Shown here: piece after piece, positions 54,285-64,000 of the stretch
How positions within the stretch are numbered: the stretch's first letter is position 1
Layout: every line of letters begins with the position of its first letter
From: Cercospora beticola
Taxonomy: Eukaryota > Ascomycota > Dothideomycetes > Mycosphaerellales > Mycosphaerellaceae
Direction: 5' to 3'
DNA length: 64,000 bases
Assembly: GCF_033473495.1 (NCBI RefSeq)
Contig: NC_088938.1
Span: 1,550,001 to 1,614,000 of the forward strand
Program-made: the position numbers and the translations under genes
Notes under the pieces: generated by a model
The model's database searches: none
Seen by the model: only the letters and a program-made list of their open reading frames with translations
What the model was told of the DNA's origin: nothing

Positions 54285-55676
54285 TCATGCAAAGCGAATC
54301 TTGTAGCGTAGATCAATGCCTGCGAGTGCTGGGTCGCTCACAGCGATCTCTTCTCCATCTTCGACCAATTCCTTCAGCTTCTTGTTCAAATTCGCTTCTG
54401 TCTGCTCTCTCAAACCATCAGGGCTGCTGTAGTAGAGCGACTTTGCCTCAGACCTCAGATTTGGCTTCTTCAATTGTGCCTCTGGTCGCTCAGCTAGACT
54501 CTCCACGAATTCACCCAATGTACTCTCTGGTGACAGAGTGAGATCCTTTGGCAGATTACCACAAACAGGGCAATCTGGCTTCTTCTTGTGTCCGAAGGTG
54601 TATGTGTAGATGCTGTTATCACCGGTGTACAACATGTAGTTGTTTGGGGCCGGAGTGAACTCGTCATCGGGATCGTAGGTCTCCGGATCGACACCGGGCG
54701 GCAGAGAAGCAGGGTTGGCGAGGAAGGGGGCAGAATTGGTGGCGATTTTGAAGGCCTCATTGCACGTTGAAGCTGCAATGATTGCATTTGTCGAGGCGAT
54801 GGCGGGTATGATGTTCTTCACCACACCTTGAGTCATGGAGTAGGTAACGCCTTCGATGCCATACTCTTTCGCACGCTCAAGGGCCAGCTTGTAGAGCCAC
54901 GTGATGTGTTCCGGATCATCGGTGTCGAGAGTGTCGTCCTTGCGTAACTCAGGCCACTTAATGATGTGCGCCCACTCAATGCAATGCTGTGGCTGACGAG
55001 GAACGGTGGCGAGTGTGCAGAGGGGAACAGCAGCGCGAGGAGCGTGCATGTCTAGCTGGCACTCGATACAGGAGGTCATGGTTGGGAAAATGACACGCGA
55101 CTGGCCTTTGAAGCCCTCTGTGCCGCCGTCAATCAACGGCTTGAGGCTGTCCGGGTTCTCCATATCAACCATGCCGACCAGTGTCGCGTTGATCCACCGT
55201 CGAGCCTCAATGCTGTCCAGCCCACAAATGACGATGTGGAACTGCATGTAGTAGTCCTCGTCCTTGTCCTGGATCTTGCCGACGTACGCATTGATTTTGC
55301 ATCCCGGTACGCGTTTCATGACAAAGTCGGCCGCCACTGTCGCCTTGGGCGAGCCCACATCCTTTTGTCGGAAGAGGAACTGGCGATTCAAGTTGGAAAC
55401 GTCAATGGTATCCATATCGATGACATCTATGTTTTTGAAGCCCGATAAGGCCAAGTTCTTCAGAATTTCGCATCCCAGTCCTCCAGCGCCGATGACCAGC
55501 ACTTTAATGTTCTCCAGCGTCTGGATGGTGGGCTCGCCTGGGATGAAGGCCTCAGGATCGGTGAAGGCACCGGCTCGTGAGAGAATGCGGTCGAGGTGAG
55601 CATATCGAGCTCGTGAGGTGGTGTTGTCGTTAGAAATCGTGGGCACGGCGCCTTCTGGCTGTATTGTTGCAGCCAT
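54285..55676 (-). CDS. uba3: NEDD8-activating enzyme E1 catalytic subunit UBA3
   Basis: Intronless, 463 residues. The adenylation domain shows GAGGLG (63-68) for ATP binding, IDMDTIDVSNLNRQFLF with the catalytic Arg/Asn, and CGLDSIEARRWIN. The zinc site uses CIEC (203-206) and CPVC. The catalytic cysteine that takes NEDD8 as a thioester is Cys220 in PLCTLATVPRQPQHCIEWAH. The C-terminal ~100 residues have the ubiquitin-like E2-binding domain (LTLSPESTLGEFVESLAE). With its partner ULA1/NAE1 the enzyme activates NEDD8 for cullin modification. It is divergent from TEL2. Confidence 0.94.
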   Translation of the reverse strand: MAATIQPEGAVPTISNDNTTSRARYAHLDRILSRAGAFTDPEAFIPGEPTIQTLENIKVLVIGAGGLGCEILKNLALSGFKNIDVIDMDTIDVSNLNRQFLFRQKDVGSPKATVAADFVMKRVPGCKINAYVGKIQDKDEDYYMQFHIVICGLDSIEARRWINATLVGMVDMENPDSLKPLIDGGTEGFKGQSRVIFPTMTSCIECQLDMHAPRAAVPLCTLATVPRQPQHCIEWAHIIKWPELRKDDTLDTDDPEHITWLYKLALERAKEYGIEGVTYSMTQGVVKNIIPAIASTNAIIAASTCNEAFKIATNSAPFLANPASLPPGVDPETYDPDDEFTPAPNNYMLYTGDNSIYTYTFGHKKKPDCPVCGNLPKDLTLSPESTLGEFVESLAERPEAQLKKPNLRSEAKSLYYSSPDGLREQTEANLNKKLKELVEDGEEIAVSDPALAGIDLRYKIRFA

Positions 55677-55847
55677 CTCCGCGTATAAGAGAAGGGTGTG
55701 TGGTGTTTGTGGAAGCTCTGTGACGTTTGGAGCTTCCTGGCTCCACCGCTGCTATCGATAAGCAGGCGCGAAAACACGTGACGTGTCACATTTCCCAGTC
55801 AAAAGGCCGCCTTCTTCTTTCCATCAACATGAAAGCATCAACATGTC
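55677..55847. promoter_or_regulatory. Shared UBA3/TEL2 divergent promoter
   Basis: Only 171 bases between two start codons. It contains GGCGCGAAAA (55765-55774, E2F/MBF-like) directly followed by CACGTG (55775-55780) and overlapping TGACGTGTCA (55779-55788, CRE/E-box-like). The compact arrangement suggests a shared regulatory node; factor binding is inferred from motif identity only. Confidence 0.55.
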
Positions 55848-58800
55848 ATGGCCGACTTCCTCACGGCAGTCAAGACGACTGTCGCAAACAGTAGTGAGGA
55901 GCTGCAACCCTCGCTGAAAGATGTCTCCACTCGACCGGATCAGAAAAAAGCCAAGCCAGAAGTGGTAGTCCAGCCAGCAGAGGATGATGGACGCAGTGCC
56001 GGTAGCGAACCTCAAACAGAGGCGGATGTCTTCGACTTTCCTGTATCTCCAGAACAAGCTCTCCAGATCTTGAGGAGCGAGCCCAATTTGCCGGCCGTTC
56101 GGAGTATACTGGAGCAACTTCGCTCTGGTCAAGGACTTTCGTCTAATTTCAGTATTGATGCTGTAGGGCCACAGCAAGCCCAACTGATCAATGCTATCGT
56201 CAACACCATAATACCAAACTTCTGGTCAGCTCTTGATAAGAGAGACCGAAAGCTGCTTACATCATGCCTGACCAACGTGGCGGGAGGGAATGCGATTACA
56301 GCCAGGATCCGAGCAGTGGCAGATGTCCTTTTGGACACTACGTTGTCCACGTCTGGGGCTAGTGAGCTGCAAGACTTACTGGGAGTGATGCTTCAGCTGC
56401 TCACTGGTGAGGCATTTGTTAGTCATGTTTGGCAGGGGCTAGTGAAAGCTGTTCCCGACCAGACCAAGCGATCGATGTCGTGGAAAGAATTTATAAATCT
56501 GATCGGCAGTGGCAAGGTAGTCGCTACAATCGCACGCGCGGAAGACATCCTGAGCGATGTTTCGGATGTTCACGTGAAGCGATCTTGGATCTCTAACGCG
56601 TCCGAGTATACGAATTGGCTTGGACGAAGCATCACGGAGATGGTTGCCGTTGAAGCGGAAGGATCTGATGAGCAGGCCAATTCTCAAGCAGCAGCCCAAT
56701 TGCTGACGAAGGCATTTGGCTTGGGTTACCCTGTGCCTCTGGTCAAAGCGATTCTCTCGTATACCGCAACCTTTGCACGATCTTCTTCGGATGCGACACA
56801 CGGGTTTCCGCAAATCATAAGGAGATTACCAAGTTTCACGAAACGTCAATTCTTGGAGAGCACTTTACAATGGTTGTCACAGCTGCGTTCATCGGTACCA
56901 TCAGGCGATGGTGACCATATGACTGGAAGTGCCAAAGTCGTGCCTAGTTTGGCGGCATGTATAGATCTGCTCGTGCATGAGGAGAATGCAAGCCGCGAAC
57001 AGTTGCTGTCGTTTTCTGCCGACCCGACATTGCTGAGCACAACATCAGTGCCAGTGCGCCGAGCCATGGTCGCAGTAATAGCTGAAGCGCTTCCTGATGA
57101 ACTGCCAAACGTGTTGGAAAGGTTGATCACGACGTTTGGGGACCGACTCTTCATCAACCACGCTCCGATCATCCACCAGGAGGTCATTGCACAACTGTTG
57201 CTCCTCGTAGCTGGATATTTGCATCGTCAAAGCCCAATAGCTGTTCTGATGACTACACGTTCCTCTGGGCACATGTCTGGAACCAGTAACAGATTGCACA
57301 GCAGCAACTCTCGTGCCAGATGGCTCGGCATGGTTGTAGCTACAACGATATCCAGCCTTGTTGACAAGGAGGATGCGAGAATGAACTTCGAGACTGCGGA
57401 AATGCAGACGGAGGATGCGAAATGGTACCAGCGGCTCATCAAGTCAGACGACAAGCTTGGGACACTACGAGACTTTGATTCTTTTCTGACGTCTCGATCG
57501 GCCATGACCTACCAAGGACGAAAGCCGGCTAGGAGCAAAGAACTACCCATCATCAATGGAAAGCAATCCTTTGGGCCTCCCAGGCCGCCAGTGCAGACTG
57601 AAGTTATTGGCGAGAAGGTCACAGAACTATCGGATGACGAGGGCGAAGAAGATGATGAGTTGAAGCCATACGCGAAACCCGACAGCGATCCTGAAGACAG
57701 CGACGAAGACGCGACGCTGGTCAACCGCGAAAAGGTTCGGCCGCCCGTGTACATCCGAGATCTGATGCGTATGTTGCGTGAGGATAAGAAGCATGGTAAA
57801 TTCCAGGTTGCAATAAAGCACGCAGCTTCGTTGATCAGAAAGAAGTCCAATTTTGGCAGAGAAGTGACCGACCATGCAGAGGAGCTCGGGCTGCTTCTCT
57901 GTGATCTACAGGATCCCTTTGATACGGAAGACTTTGATGAGCTAAAACTGCAAGCGCTGATGGCAGTGCTTCATAGCGACGTGGGCAAAATAGCACCATG
58001 GCTAAGTCGACAGGCTTTCAGCGGCGATTACTCGCTCTCCCAACGCTGCATTATGCTGTCAGCTCTTGGCCTCGGAGGCAGAGAGTTAGCTGGGCTGAGA
58101 GATCAGGATGATCTGAATCCAGTGCTCCCAAATACCTCATTTCCCAGCAAGAAGCTTCCTGCTCGGCTTCACGCTATGTACGACTCTACCTCTCCACCTG
58201 TGAAGCGCCTAGAATCAGCCAGCAGTAGCGTGGAGGATGCCATCATGAAACCTCTCGCTCTATCAGCCGCAGACCAAACAACTTCACACCTCAACGCGGT
58301 CAAGATCAAAAAATTTTCCAGCCGCATGGACGTTGAACGAACGAAACGTAGACCAGCAGCAAACCAGCTTGCCAAGATATTCGCAACGCACTTCTTCAAC
58401 CCCCTAGTCACTCGCTATCAGCAAGAGATTGCTTCATATGGGCAACGCAGCGTCTTCGCGTCTGCCGCCATCGTGCAAGTCACCTTTGTCAAGACACTGG
58501 CTCTGCTCCTGCATGCCGCGGGTCCTGCTACGATGGGCCTCCCGGACGTGACAACTGCGTTCTGGGAGCTGCTGTTGAATCTCCGTGTGGCTTCAGCGAA
58601 CGACATATCCATTCTAGAGTCGGTGCTCTTTGCATTACTCACGTTGCTTGAAGTGAACTGTGAGTGGGGAAATCGTGCACGGCTAGCGCAGGAAGAACCG
58701 AAGAGATTAGCGGAAACTCAAAGCTGGGTTGAAGTTGTCTTTGAGCGGACAGGTAGTGGAGGGTTGGTCACCGAGGCGGGTGGCGAGGAGGGCAAAGTCC

Positions 58801-58889
58801 GAATGCTGGCTGCTGGAGTGCTTGTTAAGTGCCGAGAAGTCATTGAGGCATATCAGAAAGGAATTATGGGCGGGCTGCAGTCTGGGTGA
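55848..58889 (+). CDS. tel2: TEL2/TELO2 (TTT complex, PIKK maturation)
   Basis: Intronless, 1013 residues, an alpha-solenoid protein without enzymatic motifs. The C-terminal half holds the most conserved TEL2 part: VYIRDLMRMLREDKKHGKFQVAIKHAASLIRKKSNFGREVTDHAEELGLLL, then DEDFDELKLQALMAVLHSD..APWLSRQAFSGDYSLSQRCIMLSALGLGGRELAG, preceded by an acidic linker (EKVTELSDDEGEEDDELKPY) that in homologues is phosphorylated by CK2 and recruits R2TP. Tel2, with Tti1 and Tti2, stabilises the PI3-kinase-like kinases (TOR, ATM, ATR). The start MADFLTAVKTT follows the divergent promoter with UBA3. Confidence 0.9.
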   Translation: MADFLTAVKTTVANSSEELQPSLKDVSTRPDQKKAKPEVVVQPAEDDGRSAGSEPQTEADVFDFPVSPEQALQILRSEPNLPAVRSILEQLRSGQGLSSNFSIDAVGPQQAQLINAIVNTIIPNFWSALDKRDRKLLTSCLTNVAGGNAITARIRAVADVLLDTTLSTSGASELQDLLGVMLQLLTGEAFVSHVWQGLVKAVPDQTKRSMSWKEFINLIGSGKVVATIARAEDILSDVSDVHVKRSWISNASEYTNWLGRSITEMVAVEAEGSDEQANSQAAAQLLTKAFGLGYPVPLVKAILSYTATFARSSSDATHGFPQIIRRLPSFTKRQFLESTLQWLSQLRSSVPSGDGDHMTGSAKVVPSLAACIDLLVHEENASREQLLSFSADPTLLSTTSVPVRRAMVAVIAEALPDELPNVLERLITTFGDRLFINHAPIIHQEVIAQLLLLVAGYLHRQSPIAVLMTTRSSGHMSGTSNRLHSSNSRARWLGMVVATTISSLVDKEDARMNFETAEMQTEDAKWYQRLIKSDDKLGTLRDFDSFLTSRSAMTYQGRKPARSKELPIINGKQSFGPPRPPVQTEVIGEKVTELSDDEGEEDDELKPYAKPDSDPEDSDEDATLVNREKVRPPVYIRDLMRMLREDKKHGKFQVAIKHAASLIRKKSNFGREVTDHAEELGLLLCDLQDPFDTEDFDELKLQALMAVLHSDVGKIAPWLSRQAFSGDYSLSQRCIMLSALGLGGRELAGLRDQDDLNPVLPNTSFPSKKLPARLHAMYDSTSPPVKRLESASSSVEDAIMKPLALSAADQTTSHLNAVKIKKFSSRMDVERTKRRPAANQLAKIFATHFFNPLVTRYQQEIASYGQRSVFASAAIVQVTFVKTLALLLHAAGPATMGLPDVTTAFWELLLNLRVASANDISILESVLFALLTLLEVNCEWGNRARLAQEEPKRLAETQSWVEVVFERTGSGGLVTEAGGEEGKVRMLAAGVLVKCREVIEAYQKGIMGGLQSG

Positions 58890-59608
58890 CCTTGACCAGG
58901 ACTGAGGTGCCTATGCTTTGGCTACTGGACGTATTGTCTCTCCCTCCACTGCTCATATCACGGGCTCGATACAGGGTCGATGGCAGTCCTGGTCTCTGGT
59001 ATATGCACGTTTTGGTCCTGAACGGCTTTGGTTCTACTGAACGTTCAGTACGTCATTGGCAGTATTCCTTGGCACTGATCCAACGTTCATCGCTCGAGCC
59101 AAGGTAGCTCTATCGCTGTGTCAACAGGAGGGAACAGAACCAGCTTCGTGTTCATCTCATCAGGACTACTGCTTGGAGACCGTGTCGTACTTGACACTTG
59201 TGCACGTGACGTCGTCGTCAAAACTCGCCTCACTTCCAGTAGCTCCTGCATGCACTGCTGAATTGTCGGTAGCTCGCTCCTTCGTCCTGCACTGGGTTGC
59301 AAACAGAAACGCGTGGCGGGCACTTTTGTGCTCAGCCCGCCAAGCGCAAGCATACCAAGAGACGATGGAGAAGCCCGCCCAAACCCTATCTACGTAGACT
59401 CGACGGCTATGCGCCCCAAGACGCAACGGTCGTACCCTTATTGGCCAATCTGGTGTCGATCTTTCGGGGGTTCCCACGGAAGGATCTATTCTGCACCAGC
59501 TTCGAAGGCTCTCACAGAAGCCTTGCCATTGAACAACTTTTTAGCAATGTAAAGCCTGCTTCACAATCAGCGTGTGCAGCAAGGCAACATCATCACTCGC
59601 TGGACAGG
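58890..59608. other. Intergenic upstream of the glycosyltransferase
   Basis: About 720 bases with overlapping short frames and no supportable gene; promoter and leader of the GT31-like gene. The coding frame is open upstream of the chosen ATG back to about 59297, but those residues look like leader. Confidence 0.45.
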
Positions 59609-60949
59609 ATGCGATCGCACCATCGCTATGTGTACATGGGCGCCATTGCCACCTTTCTGATGATACTGGGCGAGCTGCTGTACTTCGGGACACCAAGATG
59701 GACCAAAGGCCTCGTACACACGACGTTCGGGCGTGCGAAACCTGCACAGCCCTCGGACGTCTTCTTGGTCTTCCGTACTGGTGCAACAGAGATGCATACC
59801 AAACTGCCAGCACACGTTAATACCACACTGACTCTGGCCGAGCACGCAATGATATTCGCAGATGTCACCCAAGAATTTGCTGGATACACTATACACGATG
59901 CCCTTGAAAGCGTATCTGAAGAGACAAAGACCAGTAATAACGACTTCCGCGTTTACCACCAGATACAACAACACAGGGAAGAGAGCGCCTTCTTGCAAGG
60001 ATTGCCAGCTAAAGAAGCCTGGACCCTCGACAAGTACAAATGGCTCCCAACGATCCACAGAGCAACAGTGGCAATGCAAACGACGGACGCCAAATGGATG
60101 GTTATTGTGGAGGCTGACACAAGCCTGTCGTGGACAAATTTGCTACATTGGCTTGGTTCATTGGACGCATCGAAGCCGCACTACCTTGGAGCCAGGAATT
60201 TTGTTTTCAGTGATCCCTTCTCGCACGGTGGCAGTGGTGTGCTGATTTCTCTCCCGGCGCTGCAACTCTTACAGCAGAAACGCCTGGCTGAGGGTGCAGC
60301 CAAATTCGATTCAGCATGGGAGGCCCGTTGCAATACACCTCGAATTCTGTACGGCGACCTCGCTTTAGGCCTAGCATTGAAAGAGGCTGGCGTTGCTCAG
60401 GAGCAAGTCTGGCCAGTCCTTCAAGGAGAGCAAGTGTCGACTATGGGTTGGGACAAGCAAGTCTGGTGTCGAACTCCCATCTCATGGCATCACAACAGCC
60501 CTGAAGAGGTAGATGCACTCTGGAGATTCGAAAGGGACTGGATAAACACGCATGCCCCAGGATCGACATTCTTCTTCGGCGATGTCTTTCAACACTTCGT
60601 GAAGCCGTATATTGGAGAGGATCGTAGAAAATGGAACAATCTTGCCCAGCGTCGAAAGCTTGTGCACACAGACTCTCTTACTCCCGATGACAAGGACCTG
60701 GAAAAGTACTCGGAGCTAAATGGGCAGGAGCAAGAGGCGACACGATCTCCAGAGGCTTGCGCGGCGGCTTGCGCGAACGAAGGACGGTTTCCGTGTATAC
60801 AGTGGGCATTCACTCCAGGTCGCTGTCATTTGGATCACCTTATCCGATTGGGCAGTTCCACAGAGCAGGAAGGAACGCAATGGACCTCGGGATGGATTCC
60901 AGATCAAGTGGCATCAACCAGCGCCCAGATGATGGCATGCATCCCTTGA
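59609..60949 (+). CDS. Type II membrane glycosyltransferase, GT31/fringe-like
   Basis: Intronless, 446 residues. The start codon at 59609 (MRSHHRYVYM) was chosen because it is followed by a single signal anchor (YMGAIATFLMILGELLYF) with basic residues on the cytosolic side. The lumenal domain has KWMVIVEADTSLSWTNLLHWLGSLDASKPHYLG, corresponding to the DxD-type metal/sugar-nucleotide site of fringe-like enzymes (here EADT), then FSHGGSGVLISLPAL, the CNTP/GDLALGLAL pattern and HHNSPEEVDALWRFER. The C-terminal ~90 residues form a Cys-rich PAN/apple-like module (EACAAACANEGRFPCIQWAF..CHLDH). Related fungal proteins are annotated as GT31; donor and acceptor are unknown. Golgi location is inferred. 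Confidence 0.85.
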   Translation: MRSHHRYVYMGAIATFLMILGELLYFGTPRWTKGLVHTTFGRAKPAQPSDVFLVFRTGATEMHTKLPAHVNTTLTLAEHAMIFADVTQEFAGYTIHDALESVSEETKTSNNDFRVYHQIQQHREESAFLQGLPAKEAWTLDKYKWLPTIHRATVAMQTTDAKWMVIVEADTSLSWTNLLHWLGSLDASKPHYLGARNFVFSDPFSHGGSGVLISLPALQLLQQKRLAEGAAKFDSAWEARCNTPRILYGDLALGLALKEAGVAQEQVWPVLQGEQVSTMGWDKQVWCRTPISWHHNSPEEVDALWRFERDWINTHAPGSTFFFGDVFQHFVKPYIGEDRRKWNNLAQRRKLVHTDSLTPDDKDLEKYSELNGQEQEATRSPEACAAACANEGRFPCIQWAFTPGRCHLDHLIRLGSSTEQEGTQWTSGWIPDQVASTSAQMMACIP

Positions 60950-61249
60950 GCCTTGCTCCATATAGGAGTACGAAATTGACCAATTGACACCTAAAATTTA
61001 TGAGCGACATCGCATGGGCAACAGCGTGTCGGTCTTGGAATGTGAAAGACAATGGAAAATTGCGAGGCCATCAAGCGAACTCGGTTGAATGGAGTACCCT
61101 AGCGATTCCAATTTCCCTCCTGTTCACTGGGCGGCATACTACATCACGAAAAGACAGTCCAGCTCTAGTCTGCGGAACTGGTCATGAGCCCGCGTTGGAC
61201 ACGATCAGCTGCACGGTCCCACCCGGCCAGACATGAAGCCCGATACCGA

Positions 61250-61948
61250 CTACTTTCGGTGCTTCTGGATGTGCGCTGGCACACCAGCGCTTCCCTGACC
61301 ACTGTAGACAACATCGGCGAGTTCCTTCTTGTCGGCAGCTGACATGTTGCGGAGATCCTGTCGAAAGTTAGCTATAGCGTGAGATGGCGCAAAGATGTTG
61401 CACGTACATAAACGGTTCCGTCAGCGAAGGTGAGGAGATCGGCCTCAACCTCGTTGGAAACCGCCCTCCTGCTACCACCGGCGCGGCGGTTGCAGTCGAA
61501 CCCACTTGGCTCCCAGCTGAAGGCAGAGAAACCGTTTGGTCCATCAGAGACACACTTTCAGATGTTAGCCACTAGTTTGCATCTCTAGATTTCTCGAAAG
61601 TTCTCACCTGGCCCCCATTTCCGCGGGCGATGAAGTTGCAACCTGCGTTGCCATCGGTGGGTGGGATCCCGCCCAGGGACAAGTCGTTGGCCTGTGGGTT
61701 GGTGATACGAGTGCTACCGAACGAGCGGCCATCGAACACGCAGCAAGAGCATGGGTTCACATCCTGGAAATTTTTGCATCAGAGTTCTGGACAGATTACT
61801 TGCAAGATATGGGGCTGCATACAGAGCATGTGACGAACTCGCCGGCCTGGCAGGCCACGTTGCTGCCAACGTATGCGTCCAAGTTTCGGACCTGCGCATG
61901 GGCAGTCATGGCCATGAGGGCAATGGAGCTGATCTTGGAGAAAAACAT
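61250..61948 (-). CDS. Secreted cysteine-rich protein (178 aa, four exons)
   Basis: Exons 61948-61823, 61763-61608, 61554-61408 and 61357-61250, all in phase 0; introns of 59, 53 and 50 nt with good GTATGC/GTGAGA/GTACGT donors and branch-like GGCTAAC and AGCTAAC in the last two. The signal peptide is MFFSKISSIALMAMTAHA. The mature part has eight cysteines (VACQAG, VTCS, NPCSCC, AGCNF, GQCVS, FDCNR) and a charged C-terminal helix (SAADKKELADVVYSGQG) that is unusual for a disulfide-rich protein. The CSCC-VFDGRSFG block and the NGFSAFSWEPSGFDC block look like paired small disulfide domains. No known family is recognised. A minus-strand TATA-like element (GTATATCA) lies about 125 bases upstream. 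Confidence 0.78.
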
Positions 61949-63820
61949 GGTGTCTGTTGTTTGGAGATCGGGGTCGATCTGTGGTATGGGGGTTTGCTGC
62001 TGGAATTTGCTGGCTGTGAAGGCTGAGGCTACTGCTGATGCTCTATCTCTGCACAGGACATTTCAGGCCTTGATATACTGCCGCCTCAGACCTCTTTCAT
62101 TGCTATTTCTCCTGTTTCGACACTCCAATACCAGATCCTTCGGGGATATGACAGCATGGTAAACACGTTTGAACGGGCCAAGCATCTGTTGTTGTTCTGA
62201 AGGATGTGCAATCACAGTCACGGCGACAGCATCGTGCGTATCGTCATTGCTCTTTCCTTCGGTATGGGCGAGTGAGTGCAGAACGAGAGATCGACCATTC
62301 TGTTGCCCATCGTCCTCCGTAGCGTTATTTTCTGACGTTGCTACAGAGCTGTGCCATGCCCGCGGCTGTGCATTGGAAGCAGAATGTAAGACGGCGACGA
62401 TGATCTTCGACTTATTGCGCGCATGAAGCATTTGGCATCCCAAGCTCCTTCTTAATCTGGTATATTCCCGTACAACTTTGGCACCAAATCCTAAGCTACG
62501 GGAATGCCCAGAGGACAAGAGACGTGATATGGTTTCCAAAGTGCCAAGGTAAGGCCTCCCGACTCCGCGTGGGATACTTTGCAGGTGCATAGTGCACTTA
62601 TGTCACCCGGTGCTGAATACACTACCGTAGCGGGATGACGATCACAGCACAATAACCAATGAGAAGGCTAAGCCCAGACTTGCAGTGCCCCGGAATGCAC
62701 CGCTCCTCTCCAGGCTGGAGTGAAGCTCAGCTTCTGCAGCAACACAAGCCGGAACAATTCATGCTCATCATCCAAGACCAAGATGCCAATGGTTGCATTG
62801 AAGGGCCGAAGTAATGCATTAAGATCACGCGTCATCATCACAACTCGTAGCGATTTGCACAGTAGCGCAATGATGCAGCAAGATGTCGTTGACGCCTCTG
62901 TCCCTTGGAATCAACAATGAAACAGATACATAACGCACAGATGGCAAACGGTATTGCAAGCCGAACGTTCCTTCAATTTAAGAATTCATCCGCTCTTACT
63001 CTATACCAGCATACTCACCCCACGCTCGGAAAGCTACTGAAACTCGCCATTATCCGTCGTAACCCATTACTTGGCAAGGCATCCTGCAGATGTAGGATGC
63101 AGTCCACTCGAGCAGCGATCTCCCGCCCAGATCTGGCGTCGGCCAGAGGATTGTGGCTGCAGTGGCCATGCTCAGTGCAGCACGTGCGGGCGGGCCACAT
63201 GGAGCGAAGGAGTGCGGAAGGTGTTGGATATCTTCCTCGGAACGAATCAAACAGGCCCTTCCACACACAAGTTGCGCCTAACAGTTCGCAAGCTCCACTT
63301 TGTACGACGTATGAGGCGGTATGCTGCTTGAGACGACCATCTCTCTGCCGTTCCAATGCAAAATAGTTCAAAGCCAAGACCGGAGCTGGCAACGAAGGTC
63401 TCTTAGAGCATTGACTGTTGTGAGCTCTTGTCGATCGTTTTGCATGGCAGACGGGACGTTGGGAGCGAACTCAGGCGCAATTCAAATGCGCGACTACAGA
63501 TGCCGAGACTCGGTTTGCTGTGCAAAACAGGTGAGTAGAACACGGCAATAGTAGGCGAAGGCCATTCGCACTTGGGCTTGAGGTCTGTTTCCTCTTCACA
63601 CGCGGACCTCCCCGAGTGCATTCGCTTCTGCGCGCAACATAGAACTGTACAGCAGCTTTTTGAACAACTCGAAACTGGCGAGAACGAATTTCTAGAGATC
63701 GAAAGACACTGCATTAATTCCCAGAATACAATAATTTCGCACTTCTGATTGACTGGATTGCTGGTGGCGTATACCTCGGACAAGATCTGGAAGCAGGACT
63801 GAAATTTATTCAAGGAAGTA
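61949..63820. other. Intergenic, 1.9 kb
   Basis: Between the secreted cysteine-rich gene (minus) and the Zn2Cys6 gene (plus), both pointing away. No gene could be supported; a 175-codon minus-strand frame (62590-62063) overlaps the likely promoter and lacks family features. Confidence 0.5.
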
Positions 63821-64000
63821 ATGTCAGCTTTCTCCGCTACGATGGCGCCTCGACAACTACGACAAGCGTGCGACGAATGCACGAAGCAAAAAGTCCGATG
63901 CGAGAAAACTAGCCCCCTGGGGCGCTGCGAGCGGTGCATGGCCAGAGACATATTCTGCAACTATTCGTATAGTCAACGAGCGGGAAATAACAAAACCTCA
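63821..64000 (+). CDS. Zn2Cys6 transcription factor, 5' part only
   Basis: The first 60 residues of a fungal binuclear-zinc-cluster regulator, cut by the window edge. The cluster is complete: CDEC, six residues to RC, eight to CERC, and six to the last Cys (FC), i.e. C-x2-C-x6-C-x8-C-x2-C-x6-C with the basic TKQKVR segment. A second in-frame ATG lies at 63842. The target genes are unknown; the nearest gene in the window is the divergent secreted cysteine-rich protein. Confidence 0.85.
   Translation, partial: MSAFSATMAPRQLRQACDECTKQKVRCEKTSPLGRCERCMARDIFCNYSYSQRAGNNKTS

Noticed and set aside
62063..62590. 175-codon minus-strand frame
   Set aside because: No family, overlaps the likely promoter of the secreted cysteine-rich gene, unusual composition.
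63403..63960. 185-codon minus-strand frame
   Set aside because: Antisense to the zinc-cluster exon; the plus strand carries the recognisable domain.

Overview
The window is nuclear DNA of a filamentous ascomycete. I infer Dothideomycetes, most likely the Mycosphaerella/Cercospora group. The evidence is short GT-AG introns (46-90 nt) with CTAAC/CTGAC-type branch points, a gene density of about one per 2 kb on both strands, and fungus-specific families: VIB-1/XprG NDT80 factor, Pth11-like rhodopsin-domain protein, DSC4, DUF3602, Zn2Cys6 regulators and a Celp0028-like secreted protein. I saw no tRNA, rRNA, CRISPR or recognisable transposon. Gene models were spliced by hand; where exons are given, the total length was checked to be divisible by three.

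Layout. 0.8-1.8 kb: an SDR oxidoreductase. 3.0-5.6 kb: a VIB-1/XprG-type NDT80 regulator, preceded by an unusually long 6 kb stretch without genes. 11.6-15.4 kb: BBC1-like SH3 actin-patch protein. 15.8-19.8 kb: RTR1-type CTD phosphatase, a TMEM205-like membrane protein and a PWI/RS splicing coactivator (SRRM1-like). 20.8-22.4 kb: a secreted FAD-linked oxidase. 23.8-26.4 kb: DSC4 and RFC2, divergent, with an MCB-like element in front of RFC2.

26.6-31.8 kb: five tandem paralogues of a small family sharing ELRNxIW...CK....EC...FY..NTF (2EXR-like). At least one (frameshift) and possibly two (no start codon) look broken. 32.5-36.1 kb: DUF3602 protein, mitochondrial phosphate carrier and a CBS-domain protein.

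36.5-40.1 kb: an island of three secreted proteins, a Celp0028-like one and two small cysteine-rich ones, the latter two with TATA boxes. 40.6-45.6 kb: a divergent enoyl-CoA-hydratase-like / acyl-CoA dehydrogenase pair sharing a promoter with a CCTCGG site, beside a Zn2Cys6 regulator that seems to carry frameshifts.

46.1-60.9 kb: mostly housekeeping: TAF2, a Pth11-like receptor, a three-TM protein, UBA3 and TEL2 (divergent) and a GT31-like type II glycosyltransferase. 61.2-61.9 kb: a fourth secreted cysteine-rich protein in four small exons. The right edge cuts a second Zn2Cys6 regulator.
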